Shown: positions 42,878 through 53,250, counted from the stretch's first letter. The stretch is 64,000 bases of DNA from an uncultured Clostridia bacterium (GCA_934122235.1 CAKOWE010000002.1:1-64000), one strand, 5' to 3'. Made by a program: numbers and translations. The notes: generated from the sequence alone by a model not told the origin.

Positions 42878-44596
42878 TTACCAAATCCATGTCTTTAACC
42901 ATTTTAATTCATTGATATATTTTATTGAAGTTGGGAACCCTGAATATATTGGATAAAATTGTATAAATACTATTACTATTATTGCTACAAAAATATATAT
43001 AAATACATCTGTCTTTGTTTTCTCGCATAACCATTTCATAAAAGCAACTATTGTAAGCATTACAAATGGTAATACTGGAAAATAATGATACAAAAACATA
43101 ATTCTGTCTATTCCAACATATGATATCATCATACTTACGATTGGAATTATTAAAAACCAGTATTCAAATTTTCTAGTTTTAATTGCAGCAATAACTGTAA
43201 AAATCATACAAGGTATACTAAACCACCAAATTGCTGGATTTCCTAATAATGCAATTCTTGTTATCGCACCTTCATTTGTAACTCCTACCCAATATAATAT
43301 AGATTGTTTGGTTATCGGCCATGTATACCACATTGATGAATACGGATGAGTAGCTACTAAATCATGATGGTAATTATACATTTGCTGTTGCCATTCTATA
43401 AAAGTTTTTAAGTCTTTTATATAAGCATTTTCTACTATATAGTATGGTATATATGATAAAAAATATATAACTAATGGTACAGCAATAAAAAATCCAAAAC
43501 AAGATGCTATTATTATTGTATTATCTTTAGTCCATTTTTTCTTTTCGACAAATATTTTTATTGCCATATTAAAGAAAAATACTAAAGCTAAACCTATTGC
43601 TGCAAACACCCCTGTCCACTTGGTTGCTATTGCAGCTCCCATAAACAATCCAGAAAAGAATAAATACCATAATTTTTTCTTCAATGGTTTATCTTCACTT
43701 ATTATATATTTATACATAAACAAATACTCTAATATTATAAATAAAACTAAAAATCCATCAGCTGTTCCAAGTCTAGTTTGAACAAAATGCATACCATCAG
43801 CCGCCATAATAATAGCCGCAAGTACTGCATATCTCCTGTTTTTAAATAACATTTTAGCAAATATATAAATTGATGGTATCATTAATATTCCTGCAATATT
43901 TCCCATTAACCTGTATGCAAAAGTAGTCATTCCCATAAACAACATTGGAATCATCATCAACAATTTTCCTAAAGGTGGATGTGTCCATTCATAAATAGGC
44001 AAATTATGTTGATGTTCATAAGCTGTTCTTGCAAAATATATTTCATCAAAATATGTTGAATTTAAATAACTAATTTCCTCAGGCACAGTATCTTGCTCAT
44101 CTAAAATCAATTTTGAATTTTCATCTATAGGCATCAAATTAAGTTTATTTCCTGCTACATCGTAGATAGCAAGCTCTCCAAGATATATTCCTTTTCTAGT
44201 ACCAACAAGTTTTACATATTCAAAATTACCTGTTAATCCAAAATCACCCCAAGCAAAGACTTTTTCTGTGCTAATCCTCAATGGTTCAGAATAATTTATA
44301 CCATCATAAGAAACATATAAATCATAATCCCCAAAATCAGTTCCCGTATAATATCTAATTTTTGATACATCTGTTTTTCCTTGTTCTATTTTAAATGTAA
44401 CAAAATCACCCGCATACTCTGTTTTCCAAAATGTTTGTGGGTTAGTAAAAGTACCTAAATTTATAAAAGATACTATAGCATATATTAAGGTTATTATTAA
44501 AATTAGAATAACATCTAATTTTGCTATTTTAGTTGTTTCATCATTTTCTTGAATTGTTACTTTCTTTTCAACCTTTTTCTCATTTTTCTTTTTCAT
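42878..44596 (-). CDS. PMT-type (GT39/phospholipid-carrier) glycosyltransferase
   Basis: 572 residues with about ten membrane helices. Acidic outside loop with the family motif YFDEIYFARTAYE and a Pro-rich WTHPPLGKLLMM segment, as in protein O-mannosyltransferases. Between the first helix and that motif there is a soluble ~110-residue insert (KIRYYTGTDFGDYDLYVSYDG...) that looks like a small carbohydrate-binding, discoidin-like beta domain. It transfers a sugar from a polyprenyl-phosphate carrier to a surface acceptor. Cotranscription with the upstream WG-repeat gene is unlikely because of the hairpin between them. Confidence 0.88.
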   Translation of the reverse strand: MKKKNEKKVEKKVTIQENDETTKIAKLDVILILIITLIYAIVSFINLGTFTNPQTFWKTEYAGDFVTFKIEQGKTDVSKIRYYTGTDFGDYDLYVSYDGINYSEPLRISTEKVFAWGDFGLTGNFEYVKLVGTRKGIYLGELAIYDVAGNKLNLMPIDENSKLILDEQDTVPEEISYLNSTYFDEIYFARTAYEHQHNLPIYEWTHPPLGKLLMMIPMLFMGMTTFAYRLMGNIAGILMIPSIYIFAKMLFKNRRYAVLAAIIMAADGMHFVQTRLGTADGFLVLFIILEYLFMYKYIISEDKPLKKKLWYLFFSGLFMGAAIATKWTGVFAAIGLALVFFFNMAIKIFVEKKKWTKDNTIIIASCFGFFIAVPLVIYFLSYIPYYIVENAYIKDLKTFIEWQQQMYNYHHDLVATHPYSSMWYTWPITKQSILYWVGVTNEGAITRIALLGNPAIWWFSIPCMIFTVIAAIKTRKFEYWFLIIPIVSMMISYVGIDRIMFLYHYFPVLPFVMLTIVAFMKWLCEKTKTDVFIYIFVAIIVIVFIQFYPIYSGFPTSIKYINELKWLKTWIW

Positions 44597-44617
44597 GAGT
44601 ACCTCCTATAAAATTTT

Positions 44618-44657
44618 GAGAAAGTAATCATTCCTAATTCATAATGATTACTTTCTC
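44618..44657. repeat. 15-base inverted repeat upstream of PMT gene
   Basis: GAGAAAGTAATCATT at 44618-44632 and its exact complement at 44643-44657, 10-base loop. It lies between the stop of the WG-repeat gene and the PMT start. Neither strand has a clear T-run directly after the stem, so it is a terminator without tail, a processing hairpin or a regulatory site. Confidence 0.7.
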
Positions 44658-44709
44658 AAAGCAATAATATTAAGTTATCGTTGCAAAATATAGCATATAT
44701 TTTATTACT

Positions 44710-46206
44710 TTACTTTGTATAATAATCACCCGTTATATTCAAATGCCATTTTCCTACAAAATCAATATATATATTATTTGTTAAATCAACATTTGTCTCT
44801 TGTTCAATTGCTCCATTGCTATTTATGCTTCCCCATTTTCCGTCTTTTTGTACAGCACAATATCCGTATGCATTTTGCTCTTTTGCATCATCATATAAGC
44901 ATTCTACAATTATCTTTCCTTCTTTGTTTACGTACCCGTATTTTTCGTTTTCTTTTATTAAAAACAATGTATTAGAAGTAAATATATCTTTATTTTGCTT
45001 TTCTTCTAGTTTGAAATTATAGTATTTATATTCTTGTCCTACTCTAACCCTTATATAACCTTTATCATCATTTATTTCAGAAACTATTCCTGTTACTTTT
45101 TCTTCTAAGTTATTATTTAATAGTACACTTTCTATATCATCTATATCCGCTCTAATAAATTCACCAGATTTATTATACATCATATCAACATATTTACATT
45201 CAACAACTTCTTCACCATTATCATTAATAACTCCATATTTTCCAGCTTTTTTAGCTATATAATAATTAGAAAAAGCATGCTCTAAATATTCATAACTAGC
45301 TTCTACTTTCTTGTTTCCTTCTTTATCAACTATTCCATATGCATTATTTGATTTAATGATTACATTTTCTCCAATTACACTTTCTATTGAATCATATCCT
45401 AATTGAGAAGTTACTTTATTAGTGTTATCAAATAAATATTCCTTATTTTCTATTTTTATTGAATATAAATTACTACTTCCTATATACTTTATACCTTCAT
45501 ATATTGGTTCCATTATTACACTCTTATCAATTCCTATTGCCCCACACTTATTCTCTAATGTAACTACAATATATCCATTTCCATAATCATTTCCTAATGC
45601 TGTAACATCTTTATATATTGTATCTGCTATTACATTTCCATAATTATTGCAAACACCAATATTTCCATCTTTTTTTATTATTAAACTATTTTTTATACCT
45701 TTTAAAGAACTAATTTCATCATATATCGCATCTAATAATTTTTCACCTTTGAAATTTATTAAACCATATTTATCATTACTTTTAACTTTTAAAACATTAT
45801 CTTCATACCATATATTATTTTTACTATCATAATTATCTATCGCTTCTATTTGTTCATATTCTGAAAATAATTGTTCATTTTTCTCATTCATAACTTTTGT
45901 TTTATATGTTTCATTCTCTACATCATATGTGCATATAAATATTCCCTTTTGATTATTAGGTATTGTAACCATTTCATCATATGTAAAAGGAATTACCACA
46001 TTTCCTTTATTATCAATTACACCCCATTTGTTATTTTCTAAAGCAGTAAAATATGTCGTTGCAATCAATTGATTTGTCTGGTGATGATTTTTTATTAGTT
46101 TTACAATTGATACAATTACCATAACAACTACTATTAATCCTATTAATACTCCAAAAACTTTCTTTAGATTAAGCTTTGGTTCATCATATCTTCTTCCTCT
46201 ACTCAT
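44710..46206 (-). CDS. WG-repeat protein with N-terminal membrane anchor
   Basis: 498 residues from ATG 46206 (MSRGRRYDEPK). The frame is open to 46257, but TGGAGG lies just before 46206. One membrane helix (residues ~20-40, VFGVLIGLIVVVMVIVSIV), then about eight or nine WG repeats, each near K(W/Y)G-(V/L/Y)-I-(D/N)-x-x-G followed by a (Y/K)-D-E segment. WG repeats (KWG motif) form a beta-propeller-like surface domain of unknown ligand. The C-terminus has no anchor. Probably faces outside the membrane. Confidence 0.88.
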   Translation of the reverse strand: MSRGRRYDEPKLNLKKVFGVLIGLIVVVMVIVSIVKLIKNHHQTNQLIATTYFTALENNKWGVIDNKGNVVIPFTYDEMVTIPNNQKGIFICTYDVENETYKTKVMNEKNEQLFSEYEQIEAIDNYDSKNNIWYEDNVLKVKSNDKYGLINFKGEKLLDAIYDEISSLKGIKNSLIIKKDGNIGVCNNYGNVIADTIYKDVTALGNDYGNGYIVVTLENKCGAIGIDKSVIMEPIYEGIKYIGSSNLYSIKIENKEYLFDNTNKVTSQLGYDSIESVIGENVIIKSNNAYGIVDKEGNKKVEASYEYLEHAFSNYYIAKKAGKYGVINDNGEEVVECKYVDMMYNKSGEFIRADIDDIESVLLNNNLEEKVTGIVSEINDDKGYIRVRVGQEYKYYNFKLEEKQNKDIFTSNTLFLIKENEKYGYVNKEGKIIVECLYDDAKEQNAYGYCAVQKDGKWGSINSNGAIEQETNVDLTNNIYIDFVGKWHLNITGDYYTK

Positions 46207-46374
46207 GTAATTATAACCTCCATAAAAAGATATATATACTATATCATAAAAACACATTAAATTACAAGATTTTTCTATTATTTAACCCAGAATAAACACA
46301 TTAATTACTAATCATTTTTATTAATATAATAAGATGAAATTATTGATATTTTAATTTCATCTTATTATACTTAT

Positions 46375-47589
46375 TTATCTGCTATTAGGTATTCTTAATA
46401 TTTGACCTATATATATCAAATTAGGATTTGCAATTCTATTTAATCTCACTATTTGAGCTATTGTTGTATTGTATCTTCTAGCAATCTGATACAAAGTATT
46501 TCCTCTTCTTACTTTATATACTATATGACTCGTGTCATGTATATTTGTTTCTGCAGGAATTATTAATATTTGTCCTACATATATTAAATTAGGATTTTTT
46601 ATATTATTTAAGCTTACTAATTGTTTTACTGTAACTCCATACTTCTTCGCAATATTGCTCAAAGTATCACCTTTTTTCACTGTATACGTCATTCGTTGTT
46701 TTTCACCATCATTAATCGGGACGAGTAACACATTACCTACAAATATTAAATTAGGATTCTTTATATTATTTAATTCTACAAGTCTTTGAACCGTTGTACC
46801 ATAATCTACTGCTATTTGAGATAATGTATCCCCACCCTTTATAATTATAGACTCCGTGTCATCAGGACTTGGAGGTGTAATTATAGGATCTGGAATTTTA
46901 GTTGTATCACTTAAAAATATATCCTGTGTAAAATAATTTAAATCAACTTTAGTATTAACTCCATCTATTTCTCCATCATCTGAATATTGAAAGCCAACCC
47001 ATTTATTCCATTTACCAATTTCTTCAGGTCGTTCCACTCCATATTCAGCAATCCAAATCGGATAACGTAAAGCCAACTCTTCACTAAAAATATTTTTTGC
47101 ATTATACGCATCACTATATATTACAGTTTCTTTTCCACTTTTTTCTTCAACTCTTTCTAAAAAAGCTAGAGAAATATTATTTATTTCTTCTATGCTTAAT
47201 CCATCAAAATATTCAAAATCCATTGCTAATTTACAATTTGGTTCCAATCCTCCTACCAATGAAACAAAAAAATCTGCTTGCTCTATTGCTTCATTTAACG
47301 TAGTAGCTGTTAAATAGTGATAAAATCCTATTTTTAAGTTATTTTCTTTTGCATTATTATAATTTGTCAAATAGTAAGGATCAACATATGACCTTCCTTC
47401 ACTTGAACGTATGTATACAATATCTATTCCATTATTTTTTACTTGTTCATAGTCAATCTTTCCTTGCCAAATACTAACATCTATCCCATTAATCAACGGT
47501 AAATTTGATGGTTCAAAAGCAAAGCAAATTGGTTGTGTAACAAATACACATAGTATTAAAATTACAAAAATAACTTTATTTCTTTTCAA
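46375..47589 (-). CDS. Secreted GH25 lysozyme with three LysM domains
   Basis: 404 residues from TTG 47589 with GGAGG upstream. Signal peptide (~1-25), then a GH25 muramidase domain: GIDVSIWQGKIDYEQV with the catalytic Asp, FYHYLTA, LAMDFEYFDGL with the catalytic Glu pair, and IWIAEYGVERP. Three LysM domains follow at the C-terminus, each with a YxVKKGDTLSxIAxxYG pattern, for peptidoglycan binding. Cleaves the glycan strand; a cell-separation or spore role is possible. Confidence 0.93.
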   Translation of the reverse strand: MKRNKVIFVILILCVFVTQPICFAFEPSNLPLINGIDVSIWQGKIDYEQVKNNGIDIVYIRSSEGRSYVDPYYLTNYNNAKENNLKIGFYHYLTATTLNEAIEQADFFVSLVGGLEPNCKLAMDFEYFDGLSIEEINNISLAFLERVEEKSGKETVIYSDAYNAKNIFSEELALRYPIWIAEYGVERPEEIGKWNKWVGFQYSDDGEIDGVNTKVDLNYFTQDIFLSDTTKIPDPIITPPSPDDTESIIIKGGDTLSQIAVDYGTTVQRLVELNNIKNPNLIFVGNVLLVPINDGEKQRMTYTVKKGDTLSNIAKKYGVTVKQLVSLNNIKNPNLIYVGQILIIPAETNIHDTSHIVYKVRRGNTLYQIARRYNTTIAQIVRLNRIANPNLIYIGQILRIPNSR

Positions 47590-47645
47590 TATTTACCTCC
47601 TATAATATTTTATTGTATTTTATTCATTATAGAAGGTTTGGTTAC

Positions 47646-47686
47646 AAAAAGAGATGCAAAGCTCAACACTTTACATCTCTCTTTGT
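47646..47686 (-). terminator. Terminator of AI-2E family gene
   Basis: AGAGATGTAAAG and CTTTGCATCTCT pair on the minus strand, followed by TTTTTG, just after the stop at 47688. Confidence 0.8.
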
Positions 47687-47687
47687 A

Positions 47688-48845
47688 TTAAGTATCTTTT
47701 CTTATTTCTTCGCACGATTTAATCTCTGTCAGTTTTTTTGAATTTTTATAATCTATAAAATCACAAATAATAACCTTTATTACTGCTACAACAGGAACAG
47801 CTAAAAGCATTCCTAAAAAATTAAAATATGCTCCTCCAACTGTTACTGCAAATATTACTAATATTGGACTTACTTCTAACGAATCTCCTACTATTTTAGG
47901 ATTTATAATATTAGCATCTATTTGTTGTAATATTATTATTACAACAGCTAACCATATTGCTTGAGTTAAACCTCCAGTAACCCATGTAACAATTATGGCT
48001 ATCCCTACTGCAACTATTGCACCAAAATATGGAATTATATTAAATAAACCTATTATAAAACCAAGCAAAACTGCATATTTAACATTCATTATTAACATTG
48101 CAACAGAAGTAATAATGCCAACTATTATACCATCAATTATTTGGCTAGACATAAATTTAAAAAATACCTCATTGCTTTTAGCAAAATATGTACCTAAAGT
48201 TTTACAAGTATCCTCTTTAAATAAAGCACTTGCTAAACTTCTTATAAATTTTAATATATCTGCTCTTTGTAATAAAATATATATTGACATTATTATAGCA
48301 ACAAATGTACTAAACACAGCTTGAGCTACGCTCACAACTCCTTTAATATATTCTATTATTTTTTCTGTACTAAAATAACTAGCAAAATCTATGTTTTTAA
48401 TATTATTAACTGTTTCCATAATTGTTTCTTTACTTACTACAGAATCTTCTGGTAATCCATTTATAAAGTTCATTATATTTTCATAGTATGTTGGAAAATT
48501 ATTTGTCAACTCTGTAACACTAGATGAAATTGTTGGTAATATAACTTTAAATAAAATAACTATAAGTACAATAGCTATTATATATACTGAAAAAACCGAT
48601 AATTTTCTTGAAAACTTTTTTAATACTTTAGATTTATTATATAGCCTTTCTAATTTTCTTGATGGTATGTAAAATAAATATGCTAATAGCAATCCTATAA
48701 AAAATGGCATTAATATACCTGCTAATTCTTTTATAAAACTCAATATGTCATTAAAATTATCTAAAGTCTTATATACTGCAATTACTGCCACTGCAAACGT
48801 AAACCAATATACCCATTTAGTCCAATTTTTAACTTTTTCTTTCAT
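47688..48845 (-). CDS. AI-2E (YtvI/PerM) family transporter
   Basis: 385 residues with about eight membrane helices and the family layout: two N-terminal helices, a soluble region (~60-200), and the C-terminal block with IIDGIIVGIITSVAM, GLFNIIPYFGAIVA and ITWVTGGLTQAIWLAV...QQIDANIINPKIVGDSLEVSPILVIFA. Substrates range from AI-2 to Na+/H+ in other members, so the exact role is open. AAGGGG before ATG. Confidence 0.9.
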   Translation of the reverse strand: MKEKVKNWTKWVYWFTFAVAVIAVYKTLDNFNDILSFIKELAGILMPFFIGLLLAYLFYIPSRKLERLYNKSKVLKKFSRKLSVFSVYIIAIVLIVILFKVILPTISSSVTELTNNFPTYYENIMNFINGLPEDSVVSKETIMETVNNIKNIDFASYFSTEKIIEYIKGVVSVAQAVFSTFVAIIMSIYILLQRADILKFIRSLASALFKEDTCKTLGTYFAKSNEVFFKFMSSQIIDGIIVGIITSVAMLIMNVKYAVLLGFIIGLFNIIPYFGAIVAVGIAIIVTWVTGGLTQAIWLAVVIIILQQIDANIINPKIVGDSLEVSPILVIFAVTVGGAYFNFLGMLLAVPVVAVIKVIICDFIDYKNSKKLTEIKSCEEIRKDT

Positions 48846-48860
48846 AAATAACCCCTTTTT

Positions 48861-49616
48861 CTACAATTCAATTTTTAATCCAACTGGGCAGTGATCACTA
48901 CCCATTACATCTGAATAAATATATGCATCTTCTATATTTTCTTTTATTCTATCTGATATAACAAAATAATCAATACGCCACCCTATATTTTTTTCTCTAG
49001 AATTTGCCATATATGACCACCAAGTATATGCATTTTCTTTTTCTGGATACATAAATCTATATGTATCAATAAATCCTGCTTCTAAAAGTTCTGTCATTTT
49101 TTCTCTTTCTTCATTTGTAAAACCTGCATTTTTTCTGTTTTGTTTAGGATTTTTCAAATCTATTTCATTATGTGCCACATTTAAATCTCCACACATAATA
49201 ATAGGTTTTATTTTATCTAACTTTTTTAAATACTTCCTAAAATCATCTTCCCATTTCATTCTATAATCCAGTCTTGCCAATTCTCTTTGTGAATTAGGAG
49301 TATATACATTTATTAGGAAAAACTCATCATACTCTAAAGTAATAACTCTACCTTCTTTATCATGTTCTTCTATTCCAATTCCATATTTTACACTTATTGG
49401 TTTTATTTTTGTAAAAACTGCTGTTCCTGAGTATCCTTTTTTTATTGCACTGTTAATATACATATTATAGTTAGGTAAATTTATTGCAAATTGTCCTTCT
49501 TGCATTTTTGTTTCCTGTATACAAAAAATGTCTGCATCAATATTACTAAAAAACTCTTCAAAACCTTTTTTATACACTGCCCTTATTCCATTTACATTCC
49601 AAGATATAAGTTTCAT
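48861..49616 (-). CDS. exoA: Exodeoxyribonuclease III
   Basis: 251 residues. MKLISWNVNGIRA at the start, metal-binding Glu in IFCIQETKMQ, ILNVYTPNSQR-like segment, Asp/Asn in MCGDLNVAH, and the C-terminal GSDHCPVGLKIEL with the catalytic His. It cuts at abasic sites and from 3' ends in base-excision repair. Directly downstream of ogg (26-base gap), so the base-excision enzyme and AP endonuclease are encoded together. Confidence 0.95.
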   Translation of the reverse strand: MKLISWNVNGIRAVYKKGFEEFFSNIDADIFCIQETKMQEGQFAINLPNYNMYINSAIKKGYSGTAVFTKIKPISVKYGIGIEEHDKEGRVITLEYDEFFLINVYTPNSQRELARLDYRMKWEDDFRKYLKKLDKIKPIIMCGDLNVAHNEIDLKNPKQNRKNAGFTNEEREKMTELLEAGFIDTYRFMYPEKENAYTWWSYMANSREKNIGWRIDYFVISDRIKENIEDAYIYSDVMGSDHCPVGLKIEL

Positions 49617-49642
49617 ATTTTTACCTCTTTTTATTCTTACAT

Positions 49643-50512
49643 TTATGCACTTTCACGTTTCCAATAAAACAAATATTGCTGTGCAATCCCTGCTAAATCT
49701 TTGTATTTTTCTTCTGCTAATTTTGTTATTTCTTTTTTATTAATTTTGTTTTCATCTTTAGCTTTTATATATAATTCATTCATCACTCTTCTTACCCATA
49801 CATCTATTGGGAAAACATCTAATCTTTTTAAAGTTGAAAACAACATTATACAATCTGCAACTTTAGGTCCAACTCCATCAAGTTTCAACAATTCTTCACG
49901 TATATCAGCTGAATCTCTAAATTCCTTTAACTTATGTAAATCTACCTGTTTTTCTATAATCATCTTTGTTGTATTATATAATCTAACATCTCTAAATCCT
50001 AATCCCAATTCACGCAAATCTATTATTGACGCCTTTGATAATTGTTCTGGTGTTGGAAAAGTATAATATTCGTTTCCTTCAAAACATATTTTATTCCCGT
50101 ATTTGCAAGACAAACGTTCTATTATTTTTTTAATTCTAGGAATATTATTATTAGCAGAAATTATGAAAGATATTATACATTCCCATAAATCTTGATTTAA
50201 AATTCTAATACCATTTCCATATTCAATACTTTTTTTTAAAAAATCATCAACTAAACTTAATTTCTTTTTTATTTCTTTATAGTCTCTTTTTAAATCAAAA
50301 TAATCTTCACATATTTGCTCTATGTTGCCATCACATATCCCTCTAAATATTATTTTTGTGTTATCTTTTTTCACAGATACCACATTATTACCAAATATTC
50401 CAATATAACTTCCATCCTCTTGTTCATTCCATCTAAAGCATTGCCCACAATCAAATATATGTTTAGGCTCAAAAGAATCGCAATCTTTTAAAACATATTC
50501 TTGTGCATCCAT
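49643..50512 (-). CDS. ogg: 8-oxoguanine DNA glycosylase (OGG1 type)
   Basis: 289 residues. N-terminal OGG domain (FDCGQCFRWNEQEDGSYIGIFG), helix-hairpin-helix LLKLDGVGPKVADCIML with the catalytic Lys in GPK, and the catalytic Asp in FPIDVWVRRVM. HhH-GPD superfamily. Removes 8-oxoguanine opposite C. RBS is weak (GGTG); start ATG chosen for the family length. exoA follows. Confidence 0.9.
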   Translation of the reverse strand: MDAQEYVLKDCDSFEPKHIFDCGQCFRWNEQEDGSYIGIFGNNVVSVKKDNTKIIFRGICDGNIEQICEDYFDLKRDYKEIKKKLSLVDDFLKKSIEYGNGIRILNQDLWECIISFIISANNNIPRIKKIIERLSCKYGNKICFEGNEYYTFPTPEQLSKASIIDLRELGLGFRDVRLYNTTKMIIEKQVDLHKLKEFRDSADIREELLKLDGVGPKVADCIMLFSTLKRLDVFPIDVWVRRVMNELYIKAKDENKINKKEITKLAEEKYKDLAGIAQQYLFYWKRESA

Positions 50513-50555
50513 TATAAATCACCAATGTTTATTTTATCATAAACTATATAGAAAA

Positions 50556-51437
50556 TCAATTTTGCTTAAACCCTTTTCCAAAAACTTCTCTCGCATTAGA
50601 AATTATAGTAAAAGCATGCTTGTCCAATTTATTTATTATTTGTGTTATTTGTCCTATTTCGTTTCTAGAAGCAACACATAGCAATAAATTTTTTTCTTCT
50701 CCTTTGTACATTCCTTTTCCATATAACATTGTAGTTCCCCTTCCAACGTCCTGATTTATTTTCTTAGAAATATCCTCGTTTTTTTCCGATATTATATATA
50801 TAACTTTCGAAAAATTTATTCCCTCTAAAAATATATCAATTACTTTTCCCATTAAATATATTGCAATTGCAGAATACAAAGCAATTTCTAATTGTTTAAA
50901 AAACATAACATTAAGTAATACTATAACAGTATCTATTAACATTATCAAATTGCTTGTATGAAAATGTGGTTTAAACTTTTTTATTATTACAGCTAGCAAA
51001 TCACTTCCTCCTGTAGAAGCATTTGCTTTTAAGACGAGTGATGTTCCTAATCCTGTTATAATTCCACCATATATCGATGCTAAAAGTTTATCTTCTGTCG
51101 CCACTCCCAAAGTAGTAAAAACATCTATAAATATTGACAAAAAAGTTGTACCTAATATTGCTTTAGTTAAAAAATTTATTCCAATTTTAAAACATGCTAA
51201 TATAAATAATGGTAAATTTAATATAAATATTGTCATACCCATATTAAAATTTAAAAAATAATAAAATATTGTTGCAATTCCAGCAAATCCTCCTGTAGAT
51301 AATTTATTTGGTAATAAAAAGAAAGCAGTTCCAGATGCCATTAAAGCAGTTCCAATAATTATTTGTATCACATCAATAGAATAAGAAGATATTTTCAGTG
51401 CCACTTTAGCCCTTTTTATATTATTCAAACTTATCAC
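50556..51437 (-). CDS. YitT family membrane protein (DUF2179)
   Basis: 293 residues. About five or six membrane helices (LSTGGFAGIATIFYYF, ASTGGSDLLAVIIK repeats of the YitT fold) and a C-terminal cytoplasmic DUF2179 domain (NFSKVIYIISEKNEDISKKI). Function unknown. The start could be GTG 51437 or TTG 51428; the AGGAA site fits the second better. Preceded by the terminator of the radical SAM gene. Confidence 0.88.
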   Translation of the reverse strand: MISLNNIKRAKVALKISSYSIDVIQIIIGTALMASGTAFFLLPNKLSTGGFAGIATIFYYFLNFNMGMTIFILNLPLFILACFKIGINFLTKAILGTTFLSIFIDVFTTLGVATEDKLLASIYGGIITGLGTSLVLKANASTGGSDLLAVIIKKFKPHFHTSNLIMLIDTVIVLLNVMFFKQLEIALYSAIAIYLMGKVIDIFLEGINFSKVIYIISEKNEDISKKINQDVGRGTTMLYGKGMYKGEEKNLLLCVASRNEIGQITQIINKLDKHAFTIISNAREVFGKGFKQN

Positions 51438-51450
51438 TTCCTATATAAAT

Positions 51451-51488
51451 AAAAAATAACTCATATATATTATGAGTTATTTTTTTAT
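51451..51488 (-). terminator. Terminator of the radical SAM gene
   Basis: AAAATAACTCATA...TATGAGTTATTTT stem with T-run on the minus strand, between the radical SAM stop and yitT start. Confidence 0.8.
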
Positions 51489-51504
51489 TTATATTCAATT
51501 TGCA

Positions 51505-52560
51505 TTAATCTAAGAAATCTTTATAAACTTTTAATACATTTATTTCAAAGGTTCCTTCTGCAATATTAGCATCTTGTTTTATTTTTAAATCCACATCATA
51601 TGTATCTTTAAATTTGTTTATGTTTTCTTTTTTATGTCCTGAAACATTATTTGCATTTACTGGATTCACAATAACTTCTATTTCTCTTACTTTTATATTA
51701 AGCTTTTTTATCCTTTCTAAAATACTGTCATACCACATTGCATCTTCTACTAATTGTCTAAAAGCTTCATGATATGGTCCTGCAACAACTGCACTACCTC
51801 CATTTTTAGGATTGCATATCATATCCGTTGTTTGTAATCCTATTCTAATTACATTTATTTTCTTTTTTATAAAATAATAGTATACATCTTTACAAATTTC
51901 AACTGCTTGATTTACATTAAGTGGTCTATACTTGCCTTCTTTATATTCATTTTCCAACTCTGTATCCTTTATCACTAATACTGGGTAAATTCTCATTATT
52001 TTCGGTTTTAATTTAGCTAAATCCTTTGCAGTTTTTAATTCATCATTCAAACTACTTTCAGGTAACCCTATCATCATTTGATGACCTAATATAAATCTAT
52101 GTCTTCTAATTAATTTTGAAGCTTTTTTCACATCTTCAAAAGTATGACCTCTACCTGCCTTTTTTAATATATAGTCATTACTTGATTGAACACCTAATTC
52201 TATTGTTTTTACTTTATATTTTTTTAATCGTTTTAATATATTTTTATTTATATAATCTGGTCTGGTTGAAATTCTTATAGAATTGATTTTTTTATTTTTA
52301 ATATATTCATATGCAGCTTGTAATAATTCTTCTTGTAATTCTTCTTCAATTCCTGTAAAACTTCCACCAAAAAAAGCAATTTCTTTATATGCATCTTGAT
52401 CTCCAAATATATCAAGATAATAATCTACCGTTTTTTTTACATCTTCTTTAGTAATTTGTTTCATTTGACCACTTATTTTTTTTTGATTACAAAAAACACA
52501 ATCATTAGGACAACCCAAATGTGGTACAAATATTGGTATTATCAAATGCTTCTTTTCCAT
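51505..52560 (-). CDS. Radical SAM protein, Elp3-like N-domain
   Basis: 351 residues. The [4Fe-4S] motif CPNDCVFC (CxxxCxxC) at residues ~18-25, glycine-rich FFGGSFTGI for SAM, ELGVQS, and the YPVLVIKDTELENEYKEGKY segment of Elp3/HemN-like enzymes. No acetyltransferase domain. Function unknown; such genes often sit between rnc and smc in Clostridia, which fits the upstream rnc here (18-base gap). Mid-size, standalone. Confidence 0.88.
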   Translation of the reverse strand: MEKKHLIIPIFVPHLGCPNDCVFCNQKKISGQMKQITKEDVKKTVDYYLDIFGDQDAYKEIAFFGGSFTGIEEELQEELLQAAYEYIKNKKINSIRISTRPDYINKNILKRLKKYKVKTIELGVQSSNDYILKKAGRGHTFEDVKKASKLIRRHRFILGHQMMIGLPESSLNDELKTAKDLAKLKPKIMRIYPVLVIKDTELENEYKEGKYRPLNVNQAVEICKDVYYYFIKKKINVIRIGLQTTDMICNPKNGGSAVVAGPYHEAFRQLVEDAMWYDSILERIKKLNIKVREIEVIVNPVNANNVSGHKKENINKFKDTYDVDLKIKQDANIAEGTFEINVLKVYKDFLD

Positions 52561-52578
52561 ATTATTTTCCTTTCTTTA

Positions 52579-53250
52579 TTATATTTTTTCTAACGCCTGT
52601 CGCGCCGCTTCCATTTCTGCTCCTTTTTTTGTTCTACCTGTTCCTTGAGCCAACTCTTTCCCATTACAAGCAACATTTACTGTAAATAATTTATCATGGT
52701 CTGGTCCAGATTCTTTTATTAGAGTATAAACTATCTTTACTTCCCCATGTAATTGAAGTTTTTCTTGTAATACCGTTTTATAATCTTTCATTCCAACGTT
52801 TTTACTTGCTATTTCTATACTATTTTTCAAATTATCTAGTATAAACTGCTTGGCTTTATCTAAACCTAAATCAAGAAAAAGTGCAGCAATAAAGGCTTCA
52901 ACAGAATCAGCTAACATAGCAGGATTTTCATTTCCTTTTGCTAAATACTCGCTTTTACTAACCTTTAAAAAATCACTAAAATTATTGCGTTTTGCTACTT
53001 CATATAAGCTAGTTTCACATACTACAGCTGCCCTAACTTTAGTCATTTCTCCTTCTTTTAAATTAGTATAATTTTTATATAAATACTCACTAGTTACTAA
53101 TTCTAATATTGCATCTCCTAAAAATTCTAATTTTTCGTTACTTTCTACATGATTCTCATACGCATATGATTTATGAATAAATGCTTTTTTTAATAAATCC
53201 TTATTCTTAAAAGTTATATTCATGTTTTTCTCCAAAACTTCTATATTCAT
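52579..53250 (-). CDS. rnc: Ribonuclease III
   Basis: 223 residues. RNase III signature NEKLEFLGDAILEL with the metal-binding Glu and Asp, second acidic pair in DSVEAFIAALFLD, then a C-terminal dsRNA-binding domain (YKTVLQEKLQLHGEV... to GRTKKGAEMEAARQALEKI). Cuts double-stranded RNA in rRNA maturation. Follows rsmA by 10 bases. Confidence 0.95.
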   Translation of the reverse strand: MNIEVLEKNMNITFKNKDLLKKAFIHKSYAYENHVESNEKLEFLGDAILELVTSEYLYKNYTNLKEGEMTKVRAAVVCETSLYEVAKRNNFSDFLKVSKSEYLAKGNENPAMLADSVEAFIAALFLDLGLDKAKQFILDNLKNSIEIASKNVGMKDYKTVLQEKLQLHGEVKIVYTLIKESGPDHDKLFTVNVACNGKELAQGTGRTKKGAEMEAARQALEKI

